DNA of 64,000 nucleotides from Xiphydria camelus (GCA_963678675.1 OY783191.1:17327096-17391095); one strand, 5' to 3'. Shown: positions 1 to 10,569, numbered from the stretch's first letter. Made by a program: numbers and translations. Notes: a model not told the origin generated them from the sequence alone.

Positions 1-484
1 AAAAATCGCATGCGTTTCTACGAGCACGGCATGAAACAATTCAGAAAAACTGTTGTATCTTGTAATGTGTTAAAGTGTAGATACGATTTCCTGTCTTAGC
101 AGGGCAGTATAGTTGTAGCTATGCATATTCCATTGTGTGGTAGAATAGTGCACGCATGTGCAGAGCATCACGTTGATACGCTGCACTGGGAGTGCTCTTT
201 TGTCCTCTTCATCCTGGCGGTATAGGTACAAATACATAGTGAATTGTGTTTCACGCATAAAATACATCGAGCAATAATAACACAATAGAAGATTACATCG
301 CATCTATGATTATTTTAAAAACCAAATTGAAATTCTGGAAGTAAAGTCCAGAATACCCGAGCGGTAAAAGTGCCTGACTGGCAACCGGAAGACCCGCCTT
401 CGATCCCAGTAAAAGGAAGAAAATAGTTTAATTCGTTAAAAGTTGCTGATATGAAGCTCTTCCAATAAACCATACGAGTATGCA
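1..484. other. AT-rich flank, no gene recognised
   Basis: This is the left flank of the CACTA-like element. Apart from the tRNA-like stretch near 350-410 I see no coding pattern. The minus-strand open frame at 70-303 has no recognisable composition or domain. The last two bases (CA, 483-484) match the CA that follows the element at 8302-8303, so they are a candidate 2-bp target duplication. Confidence 0.5.
348..412 (+). repeat. tRNA-like sequence, probably SINE or decayed tRNA
   Basis: A box A-like stretch TACCCGAGCGG (354-364) is followed about 34 bases later by a box B-like CTTCGATCCC (398-407), the internal promoter layout of RNA polymerase III tRNA genes. The flanking stems do not pair convincingly and no poly(T) stop follows closely. 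A decayed tRNA or a tRNA-derived SINE head is more likely than a working tRNA. Confidence 0.4.
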
Positions 485-497
485 CCCACACGGAACA
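485..497 (+). repeat. left terminal inverted repeat of CACTA-like element
   Basis: CCCACACGGAACA is the exact reverse complement of 8289-8301. Confidence 0.85.
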
Positions 498-597
498 AGA
501 TATATAATATACGTATATTTATTATCTATATATCTATAGTATATCTATATCTGCCATAGAGATGTGCTATATATCTTGAAGATATATATCACATGTT

Positions 598-1165
598 TAT
601 GATATAGACACGTACTATACGTATATCATACATATAATATCTGTATATTTATTATCTACAGTTTAACCTTGAATTTACGTCTAATATATGTATATTGTAC
701 GTCTAGCCTAAAGCAAAAATTTTATTTTCGTATAGATCTTCAGTAGATGTATATATTACGTATGTTTAAGGTACAGCATGGTCCCTTCTTTATACGTATA
801 ATATACGTACATTTTTATCTATTTCATGTTAAAAGTTATACGTTCCTGAGATAAAGTATAGGTCATCTATTACAAGTATACTGCATGTATAACTTGTATC
901 CACGTATCACCCAGTCATTTATGTCTACTATATGTATCCTATACGTCTATTTCAAAGAAAATATTTGATTTTCATATAGATACCCGATAGATATTTACAT
1001 TAATGTGTATTGAAGGTGCAACATTAATCCCTTGCATGTACAATATGTATATCAAATTATAAAAAATTGTATTTGTTTGTATTTGTGTTTGTATGTGTTT
1101 GTTTAGCAATATTTATACATATTTCATATGTATACATATTACGTACGCACATTGAAGGTGTAGCA
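598..1165. repeat. left subterminal repeat region, about 240-bp degenerate units
   Basis: Similar phrases recur about 240 bases apart. GTCTAATATATGTATATTG near 683 corresponds to GTCTACTATATGTATCCTAT near 925. GTTTAAGGTACAGCATGGTC near 767, ATTGAAGGTGCAACATTAAT near 1011 and CATTGAAGGTGTAGCATAAT near 1149 mark unit ends. Many palindromes of the ATATACGTATAT type lie between. Subterminal repeats are where CACTA transposases usually bind; that role here is inferred. Confidence 0.55.
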
Positions 1166-1174
1166 TAATAATAG

Positions 1175-1360
1175 TGAAGGGAGCCGGCAGATCGCAACGA
1201 CGCGACGAGTTTGCATTAGTGATGGACCCGTGGCGCCACTAGTCAACGGATTGTTGAGTTTCATCGACTATGCCATCTCAGCCGCTATGCCGTCTCAGAC
1301 CACATTCCCCTAAACATTGTGATTTGGTTCCTACAGTAAGCATCGCAACTGAGCAAAGGT
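1175..1360 (+). promoter_or_regulatory. GC-rich leader, possible promoter/5' UTR exon
   Basis: A sharply GC-richer block (CGCAACGACGCGACGAG and following) stands out from the AT-rich element. It ends in a strong splice-donor-like AAAG|GTACGT with GT at 1359-1360. It could be a non-coding first exon spliced towards the transposase ORF at 2169. I did not find a convincing acceptor, so this is a suggestion only. Confidence 0.3.
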
Positions 1361-2168
1361 ACGTTTGATGAGCATTTTTTAGAATAATTTTCATGTTTAT
1401 CCGTTCTGTGTGGAACAAACCAAATTTCCTACCGTGCAGTATATAACCTATTATTCTTTAATATTTTGGTTATTAAATATAAACGCTATCCTATTAAACG
1501 CTGGCGTTCGTGAATAATAGCTATTAAATTTAATTATTAAGTACCTTAAAAAGACATTACGTGCCATATATGTATACACGAGAATTCGTTTTTTCCTTAC
1601 ATATGCGTATTAACGCGCACATGTTTCGGTCCAATATATACGTATAACATACGTATAATATACGTATAACACGTATAATGCGCACTTCTTCCATACGTTT
1701 TTCTAAATTGAACTCTATTTTCTGATATTATTGTAGCCTACAATATTTTACGAAGCTACATCTTTTCAAGCTACTTATCGTGAGACCTTAAAGTTTGATT
1801 CGCCTACAACTACCGTAAAGATTTTGTGAACTGGTTTTATTCAATTTTTCGTTTAAAAAATTATTATTTCCCATCGTCAAAAATTATAAAAATCGTCTGT
1901 TTATTTCGTAATTATTTCAAATTACCGTACAATTAAAGTCAAACAATTAAATGAATTACAAGCAGAGTACCCTAGCAGCAGAAATATCTAATAGACGTCT
2001 GAAAGACATTTTCTAAACGTCTGTTAGATATGCATCTAGAAGATCTTCTAGGCATCAATTATTTAGATACTTCTGCTACTATAGGGCACATCAGAATTTT
2101 TTCTGCACAGGTTTACGCAAAATAAATATATGTATAGCAGGACCAGAGAAAACCCATGATCTTGAAAT

Positions 2169-4310
2169 ATGCATCGGAAGAGAAAAGAGCTAGAGGAAAT
2201 ATCCCAAAGGCATTTTCGTCGTCTTAAAAGAAAATTGACTATTGAAAAAGAAGACGTCCAAAATATACAAAAGGCAAATCCAAACACCAATGAACTCTAC
2301 AATAATTCTCATTCCATTACTGCATGCGGAAGTGAAGCAGTATTGGATTACACCCACGATCTATCTACTATGGGAACATATGAGGATGATTTCAACGGCA
2401 ATGAAGAAGCAGATCCATCTACACTTGTTTCACATAAAACTGTTGATATCAGTGTCGACTTAGAAATTGACAATGAGCGTCCTCGGTCCTTCTGCCTTGA
2501 ACTTGAAAAAGCCATCGCTACTGACAATGAGAATGAAAATCTTGCGATATCTTCTGTAAATAACGTGCTATCTTTCCAACAACAAATAATTTCGTGGGCA
2601 TTATCATATAAAATTCCGCATAATGCGTTAACACAGCTACTATCCATCTTGAAATCTCATACATGTTTCGAATCACTTCCAAAACATGCAAAGACCCTTC
2701 TGCGAACGCCGCGTAAATCAGAAATCCGAGATGTTCCACCAGGGCAATACTGCCACTTTGGAATTAAACCTGTATTACAAAAGTATCTCCGTGATCGAAA
2801 ATATAGAAATGTTGATCATGTAATGTTACAAATTGGCGTCGATGGCCTCCCTATTTCGGAATCATCAAGTAATCAACTATGGCCTATACTTTGCTCCATC
2901 GTGCCTGAATCTGAAGTGTTCCTCATTGGCTGCTACTTTGGTCCGTCAAAACCGGAAGACCCTAATCTGTATGCGGAAGAATTTATCGAAGAATGCAAAG
3001 ATTTAATTACAAATGGTTATCAGTATGACAGTAAAGTAATCACACTTTCTTTGCAAAGTATAGTTGGTGATGCCCCCGCCAAATCATTTTTAACGAATAC
3101 AAAAGGCCACAGTGGCTACGACAGCTGCACAAAGTGCAAAATAAAGGGGCAATATGTGCAGAACCGAGTTTGTTTCCCAGGTACAACATTTGAGAAGAGA
3201 GAAGATCCTGATATAACTCAACTAACTGACAGTGATCACTATAAAGGATACTGCAAACTAGCAGAGTTGCCAAATTTTGGACTAGTCACAAACATACCGT
3301 TAGATTACATGCACTTAATCTGTGTGGGAGTCGTAAAGAAATTAATTCGCATGTGGTTATCTGGACCATTAAGTATTCGATTGCCTGCCACAGAAGTTCA
3401 GCAAATATCGTCAACACTGTTAAATTTCAAAAAGCATATTCCAAGAGAATTTTCACGAAAACCACGAGAACTTTCAACTATTGGTCAATGGAAAGCAACT
3501 GAATCGCGACAATTTTTATTGTACACTGGGCCATTTGCTTTGAAAAATCATTTACCGCCGGAGATATATACCAATTTTATTATGCTACATGCTGCAATTC
3601 GCATCCTAACGAGTCCAGATTTATATTTGGAAAAAGTCGATTTTGCTGAAAACTTGTTGTATAATTTTGTAAGAACTGCCCAAACATTATACGGAAAACA
3701 TTTCATCGTGCACAACGTCCATAATTTGTTACATTTGGCTGATGATGTCAGAAAATTTGGAACATTGGATTCATTTAGCGCGTTTAAATACGAAAACTAT
3801 ATGAAGACATTAAAGAAGCTTCTTCGAAAATCTGAACGTCCGTTACAGCAGTTAAGAAATAGATACGCAGAATTTGAGACTTTTGCAGAAGAAAATTACA
3901 AATTTGTCCAATCTTCGAAAAACAATACATTGGAAGGAAATCATTTCGATGGACCGCTTTTTAACGATTGTAACAATCCGCAGTATTCGAAAGTCTTATT
4001 TGAAGCATTTACTTTGTCCCGAAAAACTCCAAATAACTGCTGCATTTTGAAAGACAATAACGTTATTTTAATATCAAATTTTGCCACGTCATCATCAGGA
4101 AATATTTGCGTTATCGGTAAACAATTTCGGAAAAAGAAAAGCCTGTATAAAGAACCTTGTGCATCAAGAATATTTGACTGCTTCAAAGTATCGCAGCTAT
4201 CAAATCTGCAGAGCAGGCCATTGAGTGAAATAAAAAATAAAGCTATGATATTACCCTATGAACGATACAATGCAGTAATTTCTCTTCTTCACAATGAAAG
4301 CCAACATTGA
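2169..4310 (+). CDS. TNP2-like transposase of CACTA-like element
   Basis: The 713-residue single-exon protein should catalyse cut-and-paste movement of the enclosing element in the nucleus. It starts with a basic segment (MHRKRKELEE). Residues about 185-200 read RDVPPGQYCHFGI, followed by the TNP2-like core: GVDGLP with a candidate catalytic Asp near 225, GDAPA with a candidate second Asp near 301, a CxxC pair near 320-323 (DSCTKC), DYMHL near 379-383, SRKPR and WKATESRQFLLYTG near 430-455, and SAFKYENYMKTLKKLLR near 537-553, whose Glu is a candidate third acidic residue. The frame is uninterrupted and ends in the usual basic and polar tail. The ATG at 2169 is the first in frame. The DUF4806 gene follows 155 bases downstream. 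Family is confident; catalytic residues are inferred from motif layout. Confidence 0.85.
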   Translation: MHRKRKELEEISQRHFRRLKRKLTIEKEDVQNIQKANPNTNELYNNSHSITACGSEAVLDYTHDLSTMGTYEDDFNGNEEADPSTLVSHKTVDISVDLEIDNERPRSFCLELEKAIATDNENENLAISSVNNVLSFQQQIISWALSYKIPHNALTQLLSILKSHTCFESLPKHAKTLLRTPRKSEIRDVPPGQYCHFGIKPVLQKYLRDRKYRNVDHVMLQIGVDGLPISESSSNQLWPILCSIVPESEVFLIGCYFGPSKPEDPNLYAEEFIEECKDLITNGYQYDSKVITLSLQSIVGDAPAKSFLTNTKGHSGYDSCTKCKIKGQYVQNRVCFPGTTFEKREDPDITQLTDSDHYKGYCKLAELPNFGLVTNIPLDYMHLICVGVVKKLIRMWLSGPLSIRLPATEVQQISSTLLNFKKHIPREFSRKPRELSTIGQWKATESRQFLLYTGPFALKNHLPPEIYTNFIMLHAAIRILTSPDLYLEKVDFAENLLYNFVRTAQTLYGKHFIVHNVHNLLHLADDVRKFGTLDSFSAFKYENYMKTLKKLLRKSERPLQQLRNRYAEFETFAEENYKFVQSSKNNTLEGNHFDGPLFNDCNNPQYSKVLFEAFTLSRKTPNNCCILKDNNVILISNFATSSSGNICVIGKQFRKKKSLYKEPCASRIFDCFKVSQLSNLQSRPLSEIKNKAMILPYERYNAVISLLHNESQH

Positions 4311-4465
4311 AAATCATCAGTCACAGTACGGCCGTTTACTTGTCCTTCTGTTATAATCTAACCAATAGCTTGTTTATTTTGATATTAACAATTTCTGGCA
4401 TTCTTCTATTCATTTATATTTTTTCCTTTAATTTCATTACAGATAAAAGGTCAACAACTAACAAC

Positions 4466-6875
4466 ATGAGTGCTTCCAGTGATTTAAGATTCTGCGTTTT
4501 GGAGTTTGAAGATGGTGTTGAAGTTGTGCCGAAGTCATGGTTCAGCGGAAATAAGCAATGTTTCTTTCCGACGAGTGGATCAAGACAGAAAATTGATAAA
4601 TTAATTGCTTCTTGCGCAAACCCGAAGCCAACTTGGAATGTTTATGGCATTTTGAGAGTATTTGGAGAATACGGTATAATCAGAATGCTTAAATAGACGG
4701 GCCTGAAATGTACAGCGCTTTTAAAAAAAATGTAGTATTTTTTTCGAAAGAATCTTTCCATAATTTAGAAATTTTTAATATCATTATACGGGACAAAAGT
4801 TTGTAAGGTTTCGTCATTTTTCGAAATTTGAAATATTCCTGTAATGTTCAAAAAATTGAAAAATAATTTTAATATTTATTTAGAGTTGAAGAACGTTTTT
4901 TTCTTCAACTCCATGTAAATTCTCATAGGTTACGTGAATTGATTTTTTTTGTAACAAAACAATACACGATTTCTTTCCAGAAACCTTCTCAGAAGCATCA
5001 AAGAAAGCCGATCAAGCACTTTATTCATCCGATTTAAATACAGACACCGAAAACTGTACTTCGAAGCAGAAAAAGATAAAAAGGCGATTAATGAATGTTG
5101 CATCTGACAATGAACAAAATAAGGACCTATTAAAAAGTCCTAACGAAAGTAATTATTATATAAAAATAGATTCGGCTCAAAAACATACGCATGTCAATTT
5201 TTTGGTTGGAAAGTTACACTGAGAAAAAGCTACCCAACAAAATAATTTTGTCGAGCCAATTCGATAGCCAAAAAAAATTTGCTTGGATTATCCAAATATT
5301 TTGCTATGCCACCAAAGTTTTCGTGAAATCATCAAAAGAATTTTGCGATTCCAAAAAAAATATTTTGTTGGCTCGTATTCATCAAAAATATTTTATTAGC
5401 CTGACCAAGGGTTCTCTCAGTGTACTTTTAAACACGAGATATTTCATTTTATTACTAATGAGTTATTATCATACAAAAATACTTTTGCCGATAAAAGGGT
5501 ATTGTATTAATATTAAATAATTATTTGAATATGTTGATCGAGAACCGTCGCAACTTTTTGCCGAGCAAGACGAAACGTCTCTTGCGAAACCAACATTGCC
5601 AATTAAACGTAACCGACCATTAGTTGCGTGTTCATTAAACGAAGGTTTGTCATATTTTTTCATTTCATTTATGCTTATTAAGACTGGAAAAAGTAACTAT
5701 TCATTTAAAAAATTTATTTTTAATAAAAACCCATTGTTGAAAGTGCTGTTCATTTAGTGTTTCTTTCAATTTTTTGACTTTTATTTTTAGTGATCTTATT
5801 TAGATATTTATAATTTTTCTTCCACCCTGGAAAAAGTTAAAGAACATATTTTATATAAAACATTGTAAGGACTGATACTTCTAAAAGATATGTCTTAAAA
5901 TTCTAAATCATTCGTACAGAGGAAAGCATTTAAAAAAGATGGGAAGTCAAAATAGCCCATAGCATATTGTTAAAACTCCAATATATAAGCCTTCATTTTT
6001 TATGTAGAACGTCTAAGTGCAATGGAAAACAATGTGGAGCGGATAAACAATAACATTTTGGGCATAAAAATGGATGTCCAGCGCATTCACGGGATAATTT
6101 CTAAATTAAAAAGTGTCGATAAAAACGAGGCTCCAAAAAGTAACGTAGCAGCAACAGCAGTTGTGCAACTTTATACTACGTTTCCATTAAAAACGGAAGA
6201 ACAATTGAGCAATTTGGAGAAGGAGCTTGAAAAACCTGAAAAGGAGGAAGAATTGGTTAGCAATGATCTTCAAAAATTTGATTTTCATGCGTTAACTTCT
6301 GAAAACTTTGATACGTTTCGCATCCAGAAAAAACATCAATTTCATAAACTTTACTTCTATTTATTTGGTTTTCTTTTTATCTTTGAAACAGACAGCATTT
6401 TTTGATACAATTGGCGGAATTAATCCGGACGAAACAGTTCGAAGGACTCTCATGAAGACGTTTACGAATAAATTGGCTTTGGAGTATTCTTGGCTCGGAC
6501 GAAAGGGTAAAAAGAAGCTCCACAAATTGAAAATTATCAGTATAATGTATCGTAAGTATATGAAGATCTTGCTATTCCAACCATCTTCCGATTAATTAGT
6601 GTATAACGCCAAATATTGCTTCAGGATCTCTTCTCGCACGATGCATTAACATGGACGAACATAAGTTCGAATTTCGGACAAAAGAATGGTTTCGACAAGC
6701 CAAAGCTCGTTTTGAGAACGAGAAGAAGGAAAAACAATTGCAACCTCTCGACGAAGAACACGTTGGAAATAAAGAAAATCAAAACGAGGACCAAAATGAT
6801 GGGATTCGGCAAGTACTGGTCGATCATCATGACAACCAAAATAATAATTTCGATATAGATGAGGCAGCTGAATGA
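4466..6875 (+). CDS. DUF4806-family protein carried by the transposon (spliced, 6 inferred exons)
   Basis: Exons read from the sequence are 4466-4673 (from ATG at 4466; donor GT at 4674), 4981-about 5210 (acceptor AG at 4979-4980), about 5525-5644 (3' donor GT at 5645), 6008-6255, 6392-6551 and 6625-6875 (stop TGA). The last four junctions have GT/AG borders and keep the frame. The first exon encodes FCVLEFEDGVEVVPKSWF and the W-x-Y start typical of insect DUF4806 proteins. The second begins with ETFSEASKKA. A coiled region follows (SAMENNVERINNNILGIKMD), then the DUF4806 signature FPLKTEEQLSNLEKELEKP, GGINPDETVRRTLMKTFTNK and YSWLGRKGKKKLHKLKI. The C-terminus is acidic and polar. The function of DUF4806 is unknown to me. 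The exon 2/3 boundaries are unclear because a 206-bp MITE sits there. The gene may be a captured host gene or a standard second gene of this transposon family. Confidence 0.75.
5217..5422. mobile_element. 206-bp TA-flanked MITE inside the DUF4806 gene
   Basis: CACTGAGAAAAAGC at 5217 and TTCTCTCAGTG ending at 5422 form imperfect inverted termini, with TA on both sides (5215-5216, 5423-5424). The interior arms also pair partly (GAGCCAATTC against TTGGCTCGTATTC). TA duplication suggests Tc1/mariner-type mobilisation. It lies between the second and third inferred exons, so it is probably intronic or disrupts exon 2. A stretch near 42285 (TTGGCTCACTCAGTA) may be another end of this family. Confidence 0.6.
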
Positions 6876-6954
6876 AATCCTCATCATTTTTCGCCTAGCA
6901 ATAGTGCTACATTTTTTGTTACTGCTAATTTCTATTTTAAGATAAAACTCGACA

Positions 6955-7095
6955 AGTTCTTGGAATAACGATGCAACTCTGCTGGCATCTTTTTCTTCTT
7001 AATTTAGATTGATAACATTGTAATTGCTGCAGGAGCCAAAAAAGAATGGGCACAATTTTTTGAAATGAAAAAGAGTTACATCGTTATTCCTAGGA
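6955..7095. repeat. short inverted repeat between passenger gene and right end
   Basis: GGAATAACGATGCAACTC (6962-6979) is the reverse complement of 7073-7090 with one mismatch, and the match extends a few bases outward (TTCTT / TCCTA). The 140-bp unit could be a tiny MITE or a structural element of the transposon. Confidence 0.5.
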
Positions 7096-7099
7096 CCAA

Positions 7100-8288
7100 T
7101 TGCAATGTAATTGTCGGTAGCAGATTATGGGAAAAATTATTTTTTCCAAGTAAATATTTAGTTTATTTAGTTTTTACAAATGTTTTTCTTCCATGCAAAA
7201 ATGAAGGCTGATTTATGAAACAAGAAGTACAAGAAAGACTTACTTACAGAGTAACACTATATAATAAATATAAAGAAGTATTAAAGAATTGCTTATTAAC
7301 AAATAATTCATTTCAATTTGAAGCGTAATGTGAGAAAGTTCCCATATAGTTTAGCATTATTTCTCACAATATATATATTGTTATACGTAGTACGCCTATT
7401 ATGAGGTAACAATTAGTTATTGTTAAAGAAGCTCGTGATAAATAGTAGCAAGTTAAAAGAAAAGAAATTTCTTTGAAATAAATATTTAGTTTTTGCTTTA
7501 TTTTTTGCCAAATACTTACAAATTAGTTAAGACAACTTGTGTTCATTTTGTTCAAAAGAAAAAAAAAGAAATATTAAGAAGTTTTCTAGAAAACTTGTTA
7601 ATAAATAGTTTATTTGATATTCAGCCAAAGCGTAACCTAACTAAGTTTCTATCTAGCTATAATGAGTTTATTATGTGAAAAAAATACCCATTATAACGAA
7701 CAAATGTGATTCTAAGTATTTATAAGTTTCAAACTTAAAAAACATTACTGTATTTGGTACAATAAATCGAACGATTGAAAGATTAAATGATTTGTTGAAT
7801 ATGCGTTTAAACCACATTTATAGATATCTAATAGATATTTAATTATATAGAATAAATAGCTATTTTATATTTAATATATGTTTATACGTATATATATTTC
7901 GTCTACTTTTTCGTCTACTTTTCGTCTACAAAGTATCTAAAAGACGTAATATATACATCTATCAAACATGTAAAATACGTTCGCTATATGTGGAGAAAGC
8001 GGAAAATCGTCCTTAAATTTATGTTAAAAATATATCGATGAATATTTAATAGATATTCTGTCATGTTTATGAAATGTTCATTAAATGTACAATGAAAGTA
8101 TATATTTTGTTCATGGTATATTTACTGGACGTAATGTATATATCTGCTGGATATATAAAATACGTATATTATACGTACATGAAGCGGACATTCGCATATT
8201 AAAAATACCTCCCAAATATTTCTGCAGATATCCTGTAGACGTATATACATCTATCGCAAATATCTAATATACGTATATAATACGTATA
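7100..8288. repeat. right subterminal region of CACTA-like element
   Basis: This region has no gene. It is very AT-rich. From about 7800 it contains repeated ATATCTAATAGATAT-like and TATACGTATAT palindromes and GTCTAC motifs similar to those at 485-1160 and at 1985-2060. It is the likely right-hand counterpart of the left subterminal repeats. Confidence 0.45.
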
Positions 8289-8301
8289 TGTTCCGTGTGG
8301 G
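8289..8301 (-). repeat. right terminal inverted repeat of CACTA-like element
   Basis: TGTTCCGTGTGGG is the exact complement of the left end; followed by CA (8302-8303). Confidence 0.85.
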
Positions 8302-8560
8302 CAGGGTGTTCCACAATAACCGTGACAGTGGGAAATGGGAGATTTCTTATTAAAAGCTAGGTGTACAAAGTGCAAGGTTATAATGTCGAGGGGGCAATAG
8401 TTAAGGAATTAAGAGAATTTTAAGATGACAAACAGGGTGACAGTTCCGATGGTAAACGTCATTGACCCGTAAACAGGTAAGCGCAAGGAACTCCATCCAC
8501 AAGGCCTCATTTAACCCTTCGTCACTAGCTATGTGAGCGCGGCACCGCCGTTTTTAGATT
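8302..8560. repeat. terminus of an older TE (CAGGGTGTTCC end)
   Basis: CAGGGTGTTCC is the kind of terminus that recurs at 25695, 32637 and 57641. Here the CACTA-like element has inserted at or beside it, so only one side is seen. No coding remnant is recognisable downstream. Confidence 0.4.
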
Positions 8561-8689
8561 TTCAGTGATTTTATATATATTTTACTATTAGAAAAATTCG
8601 AAAAAAATATAAATGCTTTCTTTAAAAATTTCTGAAACGGCCCGTGGCTATAATTTTTAAATAAATGCAAAAAAAATGATAATTGTCCG

Positions 8690-8900
8690 AGTGAACGGAA
8701 AAGCGGTGCTGAGCCGTCCAGTAGGCGCATTCTGTACGGTCTTACATTCCGGGCGTTCGGCGGCGAAGGAACGATTACGAACGCCGGCGGGCGCTTACAC
8801 GAGCGCCGAGAGAATTCTATAAAATAGGTCTCGAACGCAGACGATCGTTGCACATGAGCTCGACCGCCTGAACGCTCGAGATCGCTCGGCAACCGAAGAT
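8690..8900 (+). promoter_or_regulatory. GC-rich block with TATA box
   Basis: A GC-rich stretch in AT-rich surroundings contains TATAAAAT at 8818-8825. It might be the promoter part of an LTR or TE leader. No gene follows that I can recognise, and the minus-strand open frame over it looks fortuitous. Confidence 0.3.
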
Positions 8901-9060
8901 AGCCGAGAAAGTAGGGGTGACCAAGGAGAGTTTATATAGGAAGTTTACCCCCCGTTCGCATTATTCTCCATGTCAACGAGGGGCCAACTTCATGTATCAA
9001 CCCTTCCCGGTCTCACTACACTTTCATGGAGGCTAGCCAAGTGTTTTCTACGCTCTCCTC

Positions 9061-9099
9061 TTAACACTAGGTTTACGGAAACGCGTCAATTTGACGCGT
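9061..9099 (+). repeat. piggyBac-like terminus (TTAA...)
   Basis: TTAACACTAGGTTTACGG begins a terminus of the kind seen in insect piggyBac-like elements. It is followed by the internal palindrome ACGCGTCAATTTGACGCGT (9081-9099). I did not find the complementary right end, so this is probably a truncated copy. Confidence 0.55.
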
Positions 9100-9446
9100 G
9101 ACTTATTCAGAGTGCAATTCAATTTCGATTATCTAGTAACCTATGAGGTTTTAGACTAAATTGGTGAAATACATTTTTGTAGATTAGATTTCGCTGTACA
9201 AGATAGGTATAGTAGTATAGACTAAAATTTAAACGTTAAATTTAAACGTAAACGCAAACGTAAATGTAAACGCCGTATTGAAGTACTGACGGCTTGTATT
9301 GAAGAATGACTTAAAATTCCATGGATACCAATTTTATGGAGGGGATACTGTCAGTAATATTGAAGGTCTATACAAAAACATAGTTCATTCCTTCAGCATT
9401 CAGTCGTTATAACCAGGAGATAGTGACAGATTTTATGCGATGATTA

Positions 9447-10569
9447 GTAAACGTCTGCCACTGCAATTGTACCTTTATATTGGACATAAGTAAATTTTTT
9501 AACTGTTCGCAGAACAGGGAAAAAAAAGTTATTAGTAAATGTCTGCAATTAATGTCAAAGTGATATTCGAGAAAACATAATCCGGGCTAGCACAGCGCCA
9601 GACGTTTTCCGCTGTACGTTCGCTTGGTATCACATGTATGGAAATGTTGCAGAAATGTTTTAAAAAATTGTATTGGTAAATGTCTGCCAATATAAAAGAT
9701 CCATAGTTTTAATCCTAGAAAAGATGAAAAAACAGTGGGCAGACTATTAAGTGGTCCCGAGTATTCGGTACACGTCATCAAACGTGTCATCTAGGTAGTA
9801 TATACGTCGGGTAATTAATAAACGTTTCAAATTAATTTACCAACTAAAATTTAGTTAGAGAAATCGATAGAAAAAGTGGCAAACGTTTTATGTAGTTTAA
9901 ACATGAAAAAGAATAATTACACAGGTTTACAAAAAAAAAAGTCCGGACTATTTGACCGGACCATGGTATTCCGAGGTATTTTTGCGTCCTGAATCCGATC
10001 CCGAGGTCATCTGAGCCCCATCACGTCAGAAAAAATGAGATTTCAAGGTCATTTAGAGGTTAAAATGACCATTTTTTGGAACTGGATCCGGGACAATTTC
10101 TCAAGCGACCTGTTGAGTTGGAGGGTAGCTGTTTAGGTCTTGAATACCTTCCAAACATTGGAATGGAGTCCTAAATCTCGACCGGGACTATCACAGAACC
10201 ACCCCAGTGGATAAAATGTTGCCATGATCGTTGCATCTCGCGGATTACGATCTCCCTGTCAAGGCATCCAATTCCGGCGATCCGTTCACTGTGACAGTGG
10301 ACCCAGCACTGATCCTAATGGCCTTAGAACCTTGGAGTCATGCTCTGGGTGCTGCTCAGGGCAGTCCCATTTCCTTATTTATTTATTTCGAAATCTCGTT
10401 TTTCTGACGTGATGGGGCTCAGATGACCTCGGGATCGGATTCAGGACGCAAAAATACCTCGGAATACCATGGTCCGGTCAAATAGTCCGGACTTTTTTTT
10501 TTTGTAAACCTGTGTTATGAACAATGTCAAAAAATTATGAGAAAAAATATGATTAATAAATGTCTGCCA
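9447..10569 (+). repeat. dispersed GTAAAYGTCTGCCA motif
   Basis: Copies lie at 9447-9460, 9536-9546 (shorter), 9676-9689 and 10556-10569, each usually preceded by ATTA or ATTG. They lie on both sides of the Harbinger-like insertion and so belong to the older sequence it entered, possibly the body of the element starting at 9061. No coding capacity is apparent. Confidence 0.5.
9920..10514. mobile_element. PIF/Harbinger-like foldback MITE
   Basis: Inverted arms of about 125 bp (9920-10044 and 10390-10514) are nearly identical and begin CACAGGTTTAC. TTA occurs immediately outside both ends (9917-9919 and 10515-10517), the 3-bp TWA target duplication typical of PIF/Harbinger. The interior has no transposase. 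The near-identity of the arms suggests a recent insertion. Confidence 0.7.

Larger units (their letters stand above)
485..8301 (+). mobile_element. CACTA-like (EnSpm/CMC) DNA transposon with passenger gene
   Basis: The 7.8 kb element is bounded by perfect 13-bp inverted repeats, CCCACACGGAACA at 485-497 and its complement at 8289-8301. The dinucleotide CA precedes the left end and follows the right end, which fits the short target duplication of this superfamily. The order inside is: left subterminal AT-rich repeats, GC-rich leader, TNP2-like transposase, DUF4806 gene on the same strand, a short inverted repeat, and right subterminal repeats. Right of the element the sequence continues as CAGGGTGTTCC, a common TE terminus, so it probably landed in another TE. 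Superfamily assignment rests on the transposase; the termini are not the textbook CACTA. An intact transposase frame and perfect short termini suggest fairly recent activity. Confidence 0.75.

Noticed and set aside
348..412. Functional tRNA gene
   Set aside because: Box A and box B-like motifs exist, but the acceptor and T stems do not pair well and no clear terminator follows.
8554..8892. 112-residue minus-strand open frame
   Set aside because: It overlaps a GC-rich TATA-containing block, has low-complexity Phe/Ser/Lys composition at its end and matches no family I recognise.
10224..10412. 62-residue plus-strand open frame in the Harbinger-like MITE
   Set aside because: It lies in the non-coding interior of a foldback element, with no resemblance to transposase.
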